Assembly: GCA_035772405.1 (NCBI GenBank)
Contig: JAYKKM010000263.1
Location: forward strand, 2,418,501-2,482,500
Direction of reading: 5' to 3'
From: Chrysogorgia sp. JL179-B06
Taxonomy: Eukaryota > Cnidaria > Anthozoa > Scleralcyonacea > Chrysogorgiidae
DNA length: 64,000 bases
The notes under the pieces are model-generated. The model was not told the origin of the DNA. It made no database searches and worked only from the letters and a program-made list of their open reading frames with translations. The position numbers and the translations under genes are program-made. Positions 31,431 through 42,681 of this stretch are shown one piece after another (position 1 is the first letter of the stretch; each line of letters opens with the position of its first letter).

Positions 31431-32838
31431 GTGTGAAGTTTCATTGTTGGACGAAAATCACGGAATGATATTTACGTTGATACTTGATATTCACTTTATT
31501 TAGTGTTTTTATAGATACTCTACTAATATACATAATATCCGATTATTATCAGACAATTATTTCAATGTTGATTTGCAATTTATACGGAATTACATCATTT
31601 ACGTTACGTTGTAATATTGTGCTGTAGTTTGGAATGTCGCACCCACTGGATTTGCACTTTTGTGGTCTATTAATAATAACGATGCAGCATGCCTTGAAAT
31701 GCAGAACACTTGACAGTGGATGTAATATAAATATTTTGACAAAAGTTTTCATTTTCCGTTTACGTTACAAGATAGTATTGAACTGGAGTGTGATTTTTTT
31801 GAAAAAATATGGTAAAAATACCGATATACCGGTATTCGCAATACCGATTCTCTCTAACATTTCCTACAAACCTTTTCCTATTTTTAGGATTTAGACTACT
31901 GTTAACATTGAACAAGTCTTTTTTTCTCTTGTTGGCTGGTCTTTGCATACGTGACCTTTGGTCAATGTTTCCGTTTCTTTTCTGTTGAATAAAATTTGCT
32001 TTGTACTGCAATTTGTTTGCTTAGTGGACATTCTGTCATCAGTTGGAGGTTGTCTAAGCACTGGTTTTTGGTGAGGGAAGTGAAGAGGCTTTCAGCTGCA
32101 TTTAGTTTTTTTTCCAAGTTGTAATGCATCAAGATTGTTAGACTGGCTGACTTTGTTTGATATTTGTAGAAGTTTTTGCAGTAATTTTAATGTTGCTCTG
32201 TTTGTGCATACAGTTTCTGTGATTGTTTTAAAGGGGAACTGTACTAAAAAATAAATAGTTTTAAATAAAAGGCCTTTAAGTATGTTTAGAAATGTTAATA
32301 GTTTTACAGTATCTGCTCTTGTTCTCAAGATAACGTTTTCATTGAACGCCGCCATTTTCGAGTTTGCTGGATGGCTCAGACTCGAGGTCCAGCGGTAGTT
32401 TCATTTCAATTTTGACGTCACTTGAGTACAAGGAACAAAAGATAAGCACTCAATAACGTCGACATTGATAAGAACACCACTGCTGTACATAATACATAAA
32501 AAAAGAAGATAAGATAAAATAGCAAAAAAGTGGTAAACTGCCATGATACTCTTAGTGAAATGCTGTGATCACAGTTTGTCCTGACGAAGCGCTTTCACTC
32601 AAAACCCCTGTCAGCATTTTTTTCTAACAGTATTAGCAGTTGACCACCTTTTCACTATTTTAACATGCTAAATACATCTTTGGTTTATGTACTACGCGGT
32701 TCCAGTTTGAGCTTAGACATGCCTAATTTAAACGTATACGTTTCACATGGGAAACTAACATGTTGCTAGAACTGTGTTGTTTCTAAGGCCAAACGGTATT
32801 ATTTCAAGGTGAAACGAAGCGCCAAATTTTAAAAACAA
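31431..32838. other. Noncoding stretch with a Penelope-like end
   Basis: No supported gene. It contains a hammerhead-like motif at ~32578 (listed separately) and a sequence AAATGGCGGCG-type inverse near 32345. The small open frames show no family features. Confidence 0.4.
32576..32616 (+). ncRNA. Second degenerate hammerhead-like motif
   Basis: GTCCTGACGAAGCGC, a short loop, then CACTCAAAACC and CTGTCAGC. This follows the Penelope-type minimal hammerhead (CTGAxGA...GAAAC...GTCAG), with the GAAAC block mutated to CAAAAC. Confidence 0.4.
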
Positions 32839-33953
32839 ATGTGGACAGTCAGTAAGAGTGGTCGAACTTACAAAAGCGGAAAGTCGCTTAGCGCAGATTT
32901 CAGAAGCGCGATAATTGATAACATTATTAAGAAAGGTGGCGATAGGCACACAGGGGAAGTTCTTTATAGGACATATTTATCCGTCGCGTTAAATGTTGCC
33001 AAACAAACGGTCATCGATGTTTGGAAACGCGTCAGCGAAGGGGCGATCGAATGTCGACCAACAGCCGGAAGGCAAAGCCATTTAACGGAAGGAGATTTGC
33101 ATCTCATCGAAGCTTTAAAAAAAGTAAAGCCAAGTATAACTTGCAAAGAAATACTTGGTTACCTCAACCAATATGGTGATATTCCTCATGGTACTTCGGT
33201 GAGTTCGATTAACGAAGCTATTATTAACCGAATGCCCTCACAAAAAAAGTACTCCTTTAAAAAGATTCAACACCTAGCTCAAGAAAGGTTCACCTTAGGA
33301 AACATTGCTTACACTCAATTATTTGTCGATTGTTTACATGGAAAAGACCCGAGAAATTGAAATTTTTTGATGAGTGCGGTCTGAAACTTCCAACACATGG
33401 CAATCGCAAGTATGGTCATGCCCCATTAAAAGAACGGTGCGTTGAATTCGAACAGTGCGTTGAATTCGAACAGTGCGTTGAATTCGAACAGTACACTCAA
33501 ACAGCCAATGTAACAGTGAACTTGTTATGTGGATTGACGGGAGTTAGTTACATGAATATTGTTGACAGGGCTATACTATTGATAATACCATTGATTTTTT
33601 TTAATTTCTTTGGAGATGCAGCACAAGCTGAAACCTAATAACAGCAAGACCAGCGCTAGATGTAGGAGACATAATTGCAATGGATAATTGTCCAACTCAT
33701 CACAATTTAGGCAGATATTAACATTGAACTAGTTTATATGCCTGCCTATTCCCCAGACTTTAATCCGGCAGAACTTGTTTTTTGTAAACTGCGTACCTTA
33801 ATGAGATATGAACTGCTTTATTTAACCAAAAACAATTTGAAGTACTCTGCTTATAGCGCAGCAGAAATGGTAACACCAACCGATATGGTAGGTTTTTTAA
33901 GGCAACATCATATTTACAGTTATAAACGAATAACATCATATTTACAGTTATAA
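32839..33953 (+). pseudogene. IS630/Tc1-mariner-like DDxE transposase, broken
   Basis: 32839-33360 holds the helix-turn-helix half: an N-terminal basic start, VDRHTGEV-like loop, RPTAGRQSHLTEGDLHLIE and INEAIINRM. Then a stop is followed by other frames with FFDECGLKLPTHGNRKYGHA (first D), IAMDNCPTHH (second D) and LVYMPAYSPDFNPAELVF (E). A deletion and frameshifts lie at ~33575-33735. An in-frame triplication (33438-33491) adds CVEFEQ repeats. The 3' end has a short tandem duplication (CATCATATTTACAGTTATAA). It faces the SAM-domain gene at 34363-35390. Confidence 0.75.
33438..33491. repeat. Exact 18-bp x3 tandem repeat inside the transposase
   Basis: TGCGTTGAATTCGAACAG three times without change, adding two copies of six residues in frame. 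Confidence 0.95.
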
Positions 33954-34015
33954 TCGAATATTAATATAGTTCCATAAAAGTATCAACATAAACAGTCAAA
34001 GCTGCAACAGTGTAA

Positions 34016-34237
34016 AGCCCTGGCCAAACGAGCCCAACATCGCCATGCAAGCTGGTTTGGCCACCGTTTTGGCAACATGTTGGGCTCGTTTGGCCTCCAA
34101 CATCATCCAACATCACCAAAGACGGTGGCCAATCGAGCCCAACACGTTGCCTTGGATATAGCCTCCTTCGCAGACGTTCTTTTTGAGCGTTATAACGCTA
34201 TGTTGGATGGCGATGTTGGGCTCATTTGGCTGGGGCT
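34016..34237. mobile_element. 222-bp Harbinger-type MITE with TAA TSD
   Basis: The ends AGCCCTGGCCAAACGAGCCC and GGGCTCATTTGGCTGGGGCT are imperfect inverse repeats (~37 bp). TAA flanks both sides (34013-34015, 34238-34240), the 3-bp TWA target of PIF/Harbinger. Several inner copies of GAGCCCAACA are present. Confidence 0.8.
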
Positions 34238-34362
34238 TAACATGCGTAAGTAGCTAAAAATATCAATATAATTAACACTAAACAGTCAAAGTTGTATTAT
34301 AAACATGCAAGTAGAGATGTACTTTATATTGTTACTTATCAAGAGGTGTTGAGTTGAGCATT

Positions 34363-35390
34363 TCAATTAAACTTGAAGCGGCATAGTATTGTTTTTTCGT
34401 CTTTAAATCCATTGCATTCCTTGTGCTGTAAAGACACAGCTAGAGTGAAGTCATCCAATTCGCGGTCTTGTTCGCAAGTGAACGATGCTGACGCAAATGA
34501 CGTAGATGCAGAGTTTGTGCTTGGAAAATGTATTGCATTTGGGTTCTCGTTAGTTTTCTTACGGCACATCATATTCCCACTTTGCTCCAACAAATTTTCT
34601 TCAAGTGCATTGTTCAGTAATGGAAGGCCAGCTTCATTAAAGTTTAGTTTCTTTTCCAGTAATGCTACATCTTTATTCAACAGCATCCAATTCTTGGTAC
34701 CGTAACATTCGCCGTAACATAACGTTATGTAGGACTTTCTGCCAATAATCTATCCTCTACCACTTTCGTTGCACTGCATTCAATTGTATTTTGAGCTTTG
34801 AGGCAGCTGTCGTGTTCTGTTTACAACTTTTCAATTTTTCGTTGTAGTCGAGTTTTGTCACACTCGAGTGCTTTCTTATCCAATAAACCACATGAATAAA
34901 CTGACGAACAAGGTGACAAACTACAGTTTCGTCTCGTATGTCCAATTCGCAGATGGCATTGCCCGCAAGCTAGTTGGTCACTTTTATTCTCTTTTGTTTT
35001 GTGTATGGCTGTGATAAATCGTGTATGGTCTGTACTTTTACTTTCTAGTTCCTGTTGCAATTGTGCTATATCGGTACGCTTATGTCTTAGGAAACGCTGC
35101 AACGGAGTTTCGAAGGCAGTTGCAGCGACATGTAGAACTTCCGTGGAGGTTGATAAATCAGAATGTACTTCGCACTTACTAGATATTGTTTCTTCTGGTT
35201 GATCGGCTTGATTTATAGCTCCACATAGGCTTCCAAAAGGAATGATTCGCCTTTTCTTTGTTATCACAACACTTGATTCTTTCGACTTAAACGGTGAATG
35301 TAACTTTAATACAGCATTCAATAATAATCTTTTATGCCCATCTGGCATACCCATCTCTTGTAGATCTTGTTCGCGAATATACTTCGACAT
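34363..35390 (-). pseudogene. SAM-like, zinc-knuckle protein paired with the DDxE transposase
   Basis: Minus strand. 35390-34824 starts MSKYIREQDLQEMGMPDGH and RLLLNAVLKL, matching the C-terminal half of a SAM domain (xxDLxxMGxxxGHRxxLLxAV). After a polar linker comes CGQCHLRIGHTRRNC, a zinc-knuckle-like C-x2-C-x4-H-x5-C, then a coiled segment. A frameshift near 34800 leads into 34686-34363. SAM domains bind proteins or RNA. Its tail-to-tail position with the transposase suggests one transposon with two genes, but no common end repeats were found. Confidence 0.5.
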
Positions 35391-35478
35391 GGGTCAGCTC
35401 ACGGTGTACCGGAACACAGAATATTGCATCATTGAAATGTTGGGTTTAGAATTAGGATTAGTATTTCTTTATTTCAGG

Positions 35479-35647
35479 TGTATCATAGCTACTGTTTCAA
35501 GATGCTTTGCATCACGTTGACAAGCATTACTGTTGCTGACACAATGCTGACGTGATCAGAGAGAACGTCAGACATTGCTCGGAACTGTTAGCGAAAACTA
35601 TTTGTGTATGTTCTCCGACTTATCACTAAAATAAAACCTATTTTACA
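35479..35647 (+). repeat. 5' LTR of the Gypsy element
   Basis: 169 bp, with AATAAAACC polyadenylation-type signal near its end. Only TTGGTT separates it from a pol-derived segment, so just the first bases of a primer site remain. Confidence 0.9.
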
Positions 35648-35652
35648 TTGGT

Positions 35653-35770
35653 TGGACCGTGGGACAACTGTGGATCAGATGACCGGAGTTTTGGAACCAG
35701 AATCACGATTCGAGGAACGTTATTCAGTTGCGATCATGAAAGTAGATACTACCGTAATAAAAGGGACAAT
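35653..35770 (+). repeat. Displaced copy of a pol segment next to the 5' LTR
   Basis: 35653-35770 (and on to ~36631 past the hAT-type insertion) repeats 37748-37880 with few differences: GGACCGTGGGACAACTGTGG through GGGACAATTCCAGTAAGAAT. The native site lies between protease and reverse transcriptase. Confidence 0.9.
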
Positions 35771-36611
35771 CAATGCCGTAGCGATTGGGGGGTGTGGGGG
35801 GTGTGACACCCCCTGAAAACAGGTTGTCGGCAAATGAAGGATTCAGCAGGCTGAAACATTCGGCAGGCTGAAGCTAATCAAGACATACCTAAGAACGACA
35901 ATGAAGGAACAACGATTGGAATCGCTAATGTTGATCTCTTGCGAGAAAGATATTACAAATGCCATTAACATGGACGCCATTGCAGCTAAATGGGTGGAAC
36001 TTAAAACACGAAGAATTACGTTTAGTTGAGCGAACCTGGCTGTAGTACCATTCAGATAAATTTAACTTGAGGTCTGTAACGGACCTACGGTCGGCTATGA
36101 TAGCCGGAAATAACACTAATAAAACCTTCATTGCAGTTTTATCGAAACGCTAAGCGAAAAGACTTGTTTAATTCAAAGGAGAGTGACAGTTGGAGACGAC
36201 TATAGAAGAATATTTTCGATGCTCGCAAAAAGTGTGATTTTCGTTAGTGCTTCTTTTCATGCAGTTACTTATGATATTTCAAATTAAATTAAAATCACTT
36301 TTACTGTGCGATCCTCATTCACTGTATCACAGTAAATTAGTGATTGCCAAATTTAACTGCACTTTACCTTTACTTAATATACATAAAGTGTTGATATAGT
36401 ACCGAGTTAAAACACGGGAACATGTTATTCTTAATATGAATTAAGGCGTTGTCCAACAAAATCATCGACAACGTAAATATATATCATGCAGTTTCAAAAA
36501 GTATGTGTAATGTTTAGTTAACTTGAAATAGTCACACCCATTTGCCACGCCCTTTTGTCGGCAAATGTTATACTCACACCCCCCTGCTTAAACCGCTTCG
36601 CGACGGCCCTG
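35771..36611. mobile_element. 841-bp non-autonomous hAT-type element with 8-bp TSD
   Basis: It begins CAATGCCGTAGCGATT and ends CGCTTCGCGACGGCCCTG, imperfect inverse repeats, with runs of GGGGTGTG/CACACCCCC just inside. GGGACAAT flanks both sides (35763-35770, 36612-36619). It interrupts the displaced pol segment, so it came after that rearrangement. Confidence 0.85.
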
Positions 36612-36740
36612 GGGACAATTCCAGTAAGAATATCAAAGCATCAGCACTGAAGTCCAGCCTCGAACCTCCACAACAACAGGCTATTCACTAGTTAGCATTT
36701 CGTGGCAGACGGCGAATGAAGAACGAAAGCCTGGTGAACC

Positions 36741-37200
36741 TTGGCAACGAGAGCATTTCCCGGCAAAGAAACGGCAATGATCGACGAAGAACTACTCGAA
36801 CAGTTCATCTCAGCACTCGATACTTGTGAACTACGACTAGGCGTAAGCCAAACTTCGCCAAAAAGCTTTGACGAAGCCCTTCACACCGCTTTGAAATTGG
36901 AAACGTTGTTCACTTTGGAGCAAGTCAAAACAAAACAAGATGTCAACCTAGCGCATGAACAAACCCAACCGTCGCTGACCACAGCAGAAATTAATCTCGC
37001 GGGCGCTCAAGACAACAACCGCCGCAATGGGCCAAAGAGATAATTGATCGGCAGAATAAAATTGAAAGATTGTTGGAGAACGGCCAGCGACAACCAAAAC
37101 GCGAAAGTAGAAGAAACAACGTTATAATTGTGGAGAACAGGGTCATTTCCGAAGAAATTGCCCGGCACGGTTCTTGCAGAACGGGAGTAACCAGCGAAAC
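36741..37200 (+). pseudogene. gag: Gypsy gag remnant with a damaged zinc knuckle
   Basis: 36741-37043 gives the C-terminal capsid region (RAFPGKETAMIDEELLEQFI, FDEALHTALKLE). The zinc knuckle follows in another frame at 37114-37158: RYNCGEQGHFRRNC, where the first Cys of C-x2-C-x4-H-x4-C is Arg (TGT to CGT). The N-terminal gag is missing, replaced by the displaced pol segment. Confidence 0.75.
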
Positions 37201-37226
37201 GGTTACAGGGTGGGTTCATACCGGAG

Positions 37227-37727
37227 ATGAACTCGCCCGCGCGTTTATCACCACAATCAAGAGAACAACCAGCTCAGAAGATTGCCAGCGCGACAACGAA
37301 CAATGCCATATATGCCAAATGCGAAGTGAACGGAAAGGAAGTCACAACTCTAGTAGACACGGGAGCGGCTGTGACGTTGATTCATCGGGATGTGTTCAAC
37401 GGGGTGAGAACCGTAAATACAAAAACACGACCGGCGACTCAACCTATTGTTGGAGCAAACAACAGTCCCCTAACAGTGCGTATAGTAGCGGACGTTCATA
37501 TTGAACTTGCAGGAGTTGTTGCGTGTCACGAAGTACACATGTGCGATGATTTAGCACAGGATATGCTCATCGGAACTGACTTTCTACAGCCTCATCAATT
37601 TCTTATTAACTTTGAGGAAGGGAAAATCGTAGCGAATGGTAAAACAAGCGACCTAATTTCTAAACAAATCAAGCAAATCTGCCGTGTAACGGTGGCGGAG
37701 AGTATCACCATTCCTCCACACTCATGA
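37227..37727 (+). pseudogene. Gypsy aspartic protease region
   Basis: Contains CEVNGKEVTTLVDTGAAVTL, with the catalytic DTG, and MLIGTDFLQPHQF, the second protease landmark. It would cut Gag-Pol into mature proteins. The frame ends at 37727 before the RT linker. Confidence 0.85.
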
Positions 37728-39694
37728 CAAACATTGCATGTAAAGTGGACCGTGGGACAACTGTGGATCAGATGACCGGAGTTTTGGAAGCAGAATCACG
37801 ATTCGAGGAACGTTATTCAGTTGGGATCATAAAAGTAGCTACTACCGTAATAAAAGGGACAATTCCAGTAAGAATCTTTAACTCGCAGTCCAAACTGTGG
37901 AGAATCTATCGGGGTAGCTCAATGGGAAATCTAATTCCCCTTACAGATTCAGAAGTCGAATCACCTCGGTACGAGTGCGTCAAAACAATCGAACCACAAA
38001 GCGTCACAAAGAAAAGTTATTGTATGGCTGCGCAGAAAGGGGATTCTAGCAATTTACAAGAAGAAATGTCCGAACTGTTTCGAATTGACAACACATCAAT
38101 ACCAAACAACGAAAAAGAACGCATCTATGATCTCCTCGCACGTCATAGCAACGTAGTATCAAGAGGACCACATGACCTCGGGAAAGTCAATCCGACCACA
38201 GCCTCGTAGAATTCCGTTTCACCAACGAGAAGAGATCCAGCATGAAGTAGAGGTGATGTTATCAAGCGATGTTATAGAGCCTTCGACTTCTCCATGGTGT
38301 GCTCCAGTGATCTTGGTTAGGAAAAAGGATGGTTCCAAACGGTTTTGTGTGGACTATCGGAAGCTAAACGAAGTCACAAAGAAAGACGTGTACCATTACC
38401 GAGATGTGAAGACATCTTACACGCAATGTCGGGGCTGCCTATTTTACCCACCTGGATCTGGTCAGGGGATATTGGCAGATAAATGTGGACGAAATGGACA
38501 GAAAGAAAAGCGTTCTCGACGCCTGACGGTCATTATGAATTCAAACGAATGCCATTCGGTCTGACCAATGCTCCCGCCACATTTCAACGTGCCATGAACA
38601 CCATATTACGTGGTCTTAACTGGTTAGACTGCCTCGTTTATCTCGATGATATCATCATCTTTGCTGGATCTCTAGATGAACACTATCGAAAGTTAGATAC
38701 AGTGTTGAGACGACTTCGGAATGCTGGACTTAAATTGAACGCTCGAAAGTGCCACTTTTTGAATGAAAAAACTGTGGTCTTGGGTCACATAGTGAGTCGA
38801 GAAGGAATTGCAACAGATCCAGACAAAATCAGGGCGCTACAAGAATGGCCTACCCCTGGCGATTTGACGAATCTCCGCTCTTTTCTTGGCTGTGCAGTCT
38901 ACTACCGTCAGTTCAATCCGAGGTATGCAGACATAGCAGCTCCTTTATACAAACTGGAACAGAAGGGATCCTCGTATATATGGAGCAAAGAATGCGAAGA
39001 AGCGTTTGAGACTTTAAAGAACAAGATAACAACTGCTCCAGTTTTGGCGTATCCAGATTTCGGAGTTCCATTTATCTTGGATACAGATGCTAGCAATGAC
39101 GGACTCGGTGCCGTGCTATCTCAGGTACAACAAGTAAACGAGAGAGTCATCGGGTTTGCCGCGAAGTCCCTGTCCAAAGTTGAACGTAATTACAGCACAA
39201 CTCGGAAAGAACTACTAGCCATGATATGGGGAATGGAACATTTCGAGCCGTACCTATGGGGACACCATTTCACTGTGCGTACCGATCACAGTGCGTTGAA
39301 GTGGCTACACGGTTTCAAAAACCCTAAAGGTCAAGTGGCCAGGTGGGTGGAAAGACTGGCTGAATTTGATTTCACTGTGCAACACAGACCAGGAAAGACA
39401 CATGGAAATGCCGACGGAATGTCCAGAATTCTCTGGTCTAGCAGAGAAGGGAGTGCATCAGGAGACAACGAGAGACACGTCTCATTTGTATCACCCCCAA
39501 GTGGAGAAACGGCAGTGGCTGATCGAGAAATGGCGTTGTACCAGGTAGAAGACCTTACTATCAGCCAAGCAATCTCGTGGGTCAAGAGAGGAGAACGACC
39601 ATTGAGAAAAGAAATAGCTGGTTTGGATCCCCTGGTATCTTCACTATGGAGCCAGTTTAGTAGACTCAAATTGGTGGATGGAATCCTCTACTGA
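37724..39694 (+). pseudogene. pol: Gypsy reverse transcriptase and RNase H, frameshifted
   Basis: A linker (37724-38209) leads to RT blocks in another frame (38172-38450: SPWCAPVILVRKKDGSKRFC, VDYRKLNEVT). The next frame (38483-39694) has MPFGLTNAPATFQRAM, VYLDDIIIFA (catalytic YLDD) and RNase H with ILDTDASNDGLGAVL and VRTDHSALKWL. Shifts lie near 38190 and 38400-38480, and a TGA stops it at 39692 (YES reading on in frame). Confidence 0.9.
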
Positions 39695-40340
39695 GAATAC
39701 GAAAGTGAAGATGGAAAAGATAAGAATCTGCAAATCAGCCTGCCAAGAAAGTTGATTCCAGAAATACTGAATACACTTCATGACATTGCAACATCTGGTC
39801 ACCTGGGAATCAACAAAATGACACAGAAAGTGAAAGCGAGATACTATTGGAAAGGATGGGAAAGGAACATTGAGGAACATTGTCATAACTGTGGAAAATG
39901 TGCAACACACAACCCGCCCCAGAGGAAAGCAAGAGCGCCTCTTGTAACCAGCTCAGCAGGATACCCAATGGAACGGGTTGCTCTGGACGTTATTGGTCCG
40001 CTACCTCAAACGGAAAGAAAGAATCGATTTATACTACTTCACAAGATGGGTCGAAGCCTATCCTATTCCGGACCACAAAGCACCAATGGTGGTAAGAAAG
40101 CTAGTGGACGAATGGATATCTCGTTATGGAGTGATGCAGACCTTACATTCAGACCAAGGCCGTGATTTCGAGAGCAACGTCTTCAAAAGCGTGGTCAACA
40201 TACTGCATATTCACAAAACTCGAACCACGCCATATCACCCAGAGAGTGACGGTTTGGTAGAAAGGTTTAATCGCACTTTGAAGAGCATGTTGTCAACAAC
40301 CAAAATTAACAGAGGAAATAAACGGGCGACATCACAATGA
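39695..40340 (+). pseudogene. Gypsy integrase, C-terminus lost
   Basis: The zinc region HDIATSGHLGINKM and CHNCGKC, then DVIGPLP (first D), a one-base shift near 40020, HSDQGRDF (second D) and YHPESDGLVERFNRTLKSML (E). The reading stops at 40338 with no C-terminal domain. Downstream to the 3' LTR only unrelated Asp/Arg-rich frames remain, so an internal deletion is likely. Confidence 0.85.
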
Positions 40341-40601
40341 TGACGACGATGATGACGAGGAAGACTGCATCTTCGAGCAACAAAGACAGCAACCACAATT
40401 TCCAACTCACGCGGAAACCGCACCCGAGGCCGAGACGACTACTCGCAACACAGAGGTGGATACCAGCAGAAATGATCAATCCGATCAAACAAGAAATAGA
40501 CCAAGTCGTTGTTGGAAACGACCAACTTGGACTGATGACTATGACCTTAGTTATTAATTTATTAACTGTTACTTTTATACCTTTTTGTTAGAAGGGGATA
40601 A

Positions 40602-40769
40602 TGTAGCATAGCTACTGTTTCAAGATGCTTTGCATCACGTTGACAAACATTACTGTTGCTGACACAATGCTGACGTGAGCGGAGAGAAACGTCAGACATT
40701 GCTCGGAACTGTTAGCGAAAACTATGTGTATGTTCTCCGAGTTATCACTAAAATAAAACCTATTTTACA
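40602..40769 (+). repeat. 3' LTR of the Gypsy element
   Basis: 168 bp, preceded by the purine tract AGAAGGGGATAA at ~40591-40601. Confidence 0.9.
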
Positions 40770-41037
40770 AAGTATTATGTTTCATATTACAAAGACTACG
40801 ATGCCGTAAAATACGATTGAAATTCTCAGGGGAACCAAAGAATCAATTTATTTTGGTAAGCATTTTATAAAATACAACAAATCTTTGACCTGCTCTGATG
40901 TCGATTCTTTAGCCGTGTGTATTAAAATGGTACACTCTAACAACACCGGAGGCAATGGAGTCAATGTCAAGAATATTTTTATACAATGCAAACAAACGCT
41001 CTCTTTCAGTAGTAAAAGTCTCGCGCAAGAAAAAAAA

Positions 41038-41075
<38 letters not shown>

Positions 41076-41124
41076 AGTAATATTTGGCATTTCACTTGAT
41101 CAAACTACATGTTGAAAGGATTTA
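40770..41124. other. Noncoding stretch with (TA)n microsatellite
   Basis: No gene seen. A (TA)n run occupies 41041-41072. Confidence 0.6.
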
Positions 41125-41804
41125 TGCATCAGTCAATTCCAGCTGCGACCATCCCCCCCCCGGGACAGTGTGGGGCATTTCCACGCTTACTTGTCCCCAC
41201 GGCCGGGCATTTGCAGCTGCGTGTTCACCCGGGGGCCGGGCATTTGTCAATATCGCATTACCCCCGGGCATTTGTCGCTCACGGAGAAAAGACCGCGGCC
41301 ACGAGTTTCCTTTGTCGTATATGCCAAAATGGACGACTTTATCGGCAAGGACGAGAGCTTATATTATTGTTGAATGTTGGTTTTCAAGTGTGAATCAATG
41401 TTTAAGAATTTCCTTCAGTCCATATTATATATATTGTATTTACAATGAAAAACTTTCTGCAATAAAAGCAAGTGTGTCTAAGCCTTTCGTCGATGTTTTC
41501 ATTGAAGTGAACACGATAGTTTTCCTTGTTTTTTTAAAAAAAAATCCGCAAAAGAACAATGAACAGAGGTATAAATATAAATTGTTAAAACACATGTAAT
41601 TAATTTAGTACATTCTTTGAAATTGACTAATTTGTCGGCCCGGGGGTGGGGCATTTGTTTTGCTTTTCTGTCCCAAGGGTGGGGCACTGTTCCTTCTTTT
41701 TTGCCCTACCCCCGGGCATTTGCACGAAAAAAATGAAAATTTACCAATGCCCGGGGGTTGTCCCGGGGGGGGGGGGATGGTCGCAGCTGGAATTGACTGA
41801 TGCA
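41125..41804. mobile_element. 680-bp Harbinger-type MITE with GC-rich subterminal repeats
   Basis: Perfect ~30-bp TIRs: TGCATCAGTCAATTCCAGCT and its inverse ending GACTGATGCA. TTA flanks both sides (41122-41124, 41805-41807), a TWA target. Next to the ends are many copies of CCCCGGGCATTTG in both orientations, very GC-rich for this window. The open frames across it are low-complexity by-products. Confidence 0.85.
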
Positions 41805-41884
41805 TTATGGTGAAGGCAAATTTCGAGTGTTGGAATACATACATTTTAAGACCAAACCGGGACCAGTTGCGAAAAATGCAACTT

Positions 41885-41925
41885 TAAGGCCTTCAGGCTG
41901 GGAATTGAACCCGCGACCCTGTAAA
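41885..41925 (-). repeat. tRNA-like B-box, possible SINE piece
   Basis: On the minus strand GGGTCGCGGGTTCAATTCCC looks like the T-arm/B-box of a tRNA-derived SINE. No A-box or tRNA fold is visible, so it is not a tRNA gene. An (AT)n run follows at 41930-41958. Confidence 0.4.
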
Positions 41926-42073
41926 GTAATATATATATATATATATGTATATATATTACTTTATATATGTACCTTATTATAGTGTGGTGTATGAATATGT
42001 TTAAAGTTATAATCGAAGTCGGTCGTCGGATTATATGTATTGTCGTGTCAGTAAAAAAAAAACTCGAAAGCCG

Positions 42074-42135
42074 TGTCTTACAGACTGTATCTTACAGACT
42101 GTATCTTACAGACTGTATCTTACAGACTGTATCTT
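42074..42135. repeat. 14-bp tandem repeat
   Basis: About 4.5 copies of TCTTACAGACTGTA in a row. Confidence 0.9.
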
Positions 42136-42383
42136 AAAGAACATGGAAGGCCTTTAAATAGTCAAAGGCTTGTTGTATTTTATGAAATGCTTATCAAAAT
42201 GAACTGATTCTTGGATTCGGCGGCGATTCCCCAGAGGTTTTCGAAGCATAGTAGCTGTAGAAATTGACCAGGATTTTGCCATGTCTCTTGCATGTGAAAT
42301 AAATACAGTTTAGTCTTTAGAGGCATCTCTACCAGTCTAGTATTGTATCTTAACTTAGCTGGATCCAATAGCAAAGTAGATTA

Positions 42384-42681
42384 CAGTACTGCTCAGAATT
42401 AACCTAACGAAAAACGCGTTCCGAACGCGACCGGAACGATATACTTTCTGTTTTAATCTCGTCTAGTGAACATATACCATAACCAGTCCAGCAATCAAAT
42501 GATCAAGTTAAATCCGTTTAGAAGTTTACTAAAGTCAGAAATTAACGAAGTCTTCCCATTAAATTTTTAAGCGAAGTCACAATGATGTTCCGAATGCGTT
42601 CGGAACTCGTTCAGAACGCGTTCCGAACGCGAACGCGTTCGGAACGCGAACGCAGTGTTAGGTTGTTTCTGAGCAGTACTG
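42384..42681. mobile_element. 298-bp MITE with TA target site
   Basis: The ends CAGTACTGCTCAGAA and TTCTGAGCAGTACTG are inverse, flanked by TA on each side, as for Tc1/mariner-type elements. Inside are clustered palindromes of the form GCGTTCGGAACGC. Confidence 0.8.

Larger units (their letters stand above)
35479..40769 (+). mobile_element. Gypsy-type LTR retrotransposon, rearranged and inactive
   Basis: LTRs of ~169 bp (35479-35647; 40602-40769) begin TGTA(T/G)CATAGCT and end TTTTACA. By eye they differ at about seven sites and two small indels, so the copy is older than the BEL element at 8.7 kb. No target duplication is seen. The order gag-PR-RT-RNase H-IN is Gypsy. The 5' end carries a displaced pol segment and a hAT-type insertion, and the integrase C-terminus is missing. 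Confidence 0.9.

Noticed and set aside
35474..40774. Target duplication for the Gypsy element
   Set aside because: The five bases before the 5' LTR (TCAGG) and after the 3' LTR (AAGTA) do not match.
41320..41400. Short text MDDFIGKDES near a possible chromodomain start
   Set aside because: Too short, no continuation, and inside a MITE.
41084..41599. 171-codon frame with Pro/Gly-rich start
   Set aside because: Translation of the Harbinger-type MITE's GC-rich repeats; it stretches across the element's border.
41885..41925. tRNA gene
   Set aside because: Only a B-box-like segment is present; no A-box, anticodon arm or acceptor stem could be folded.
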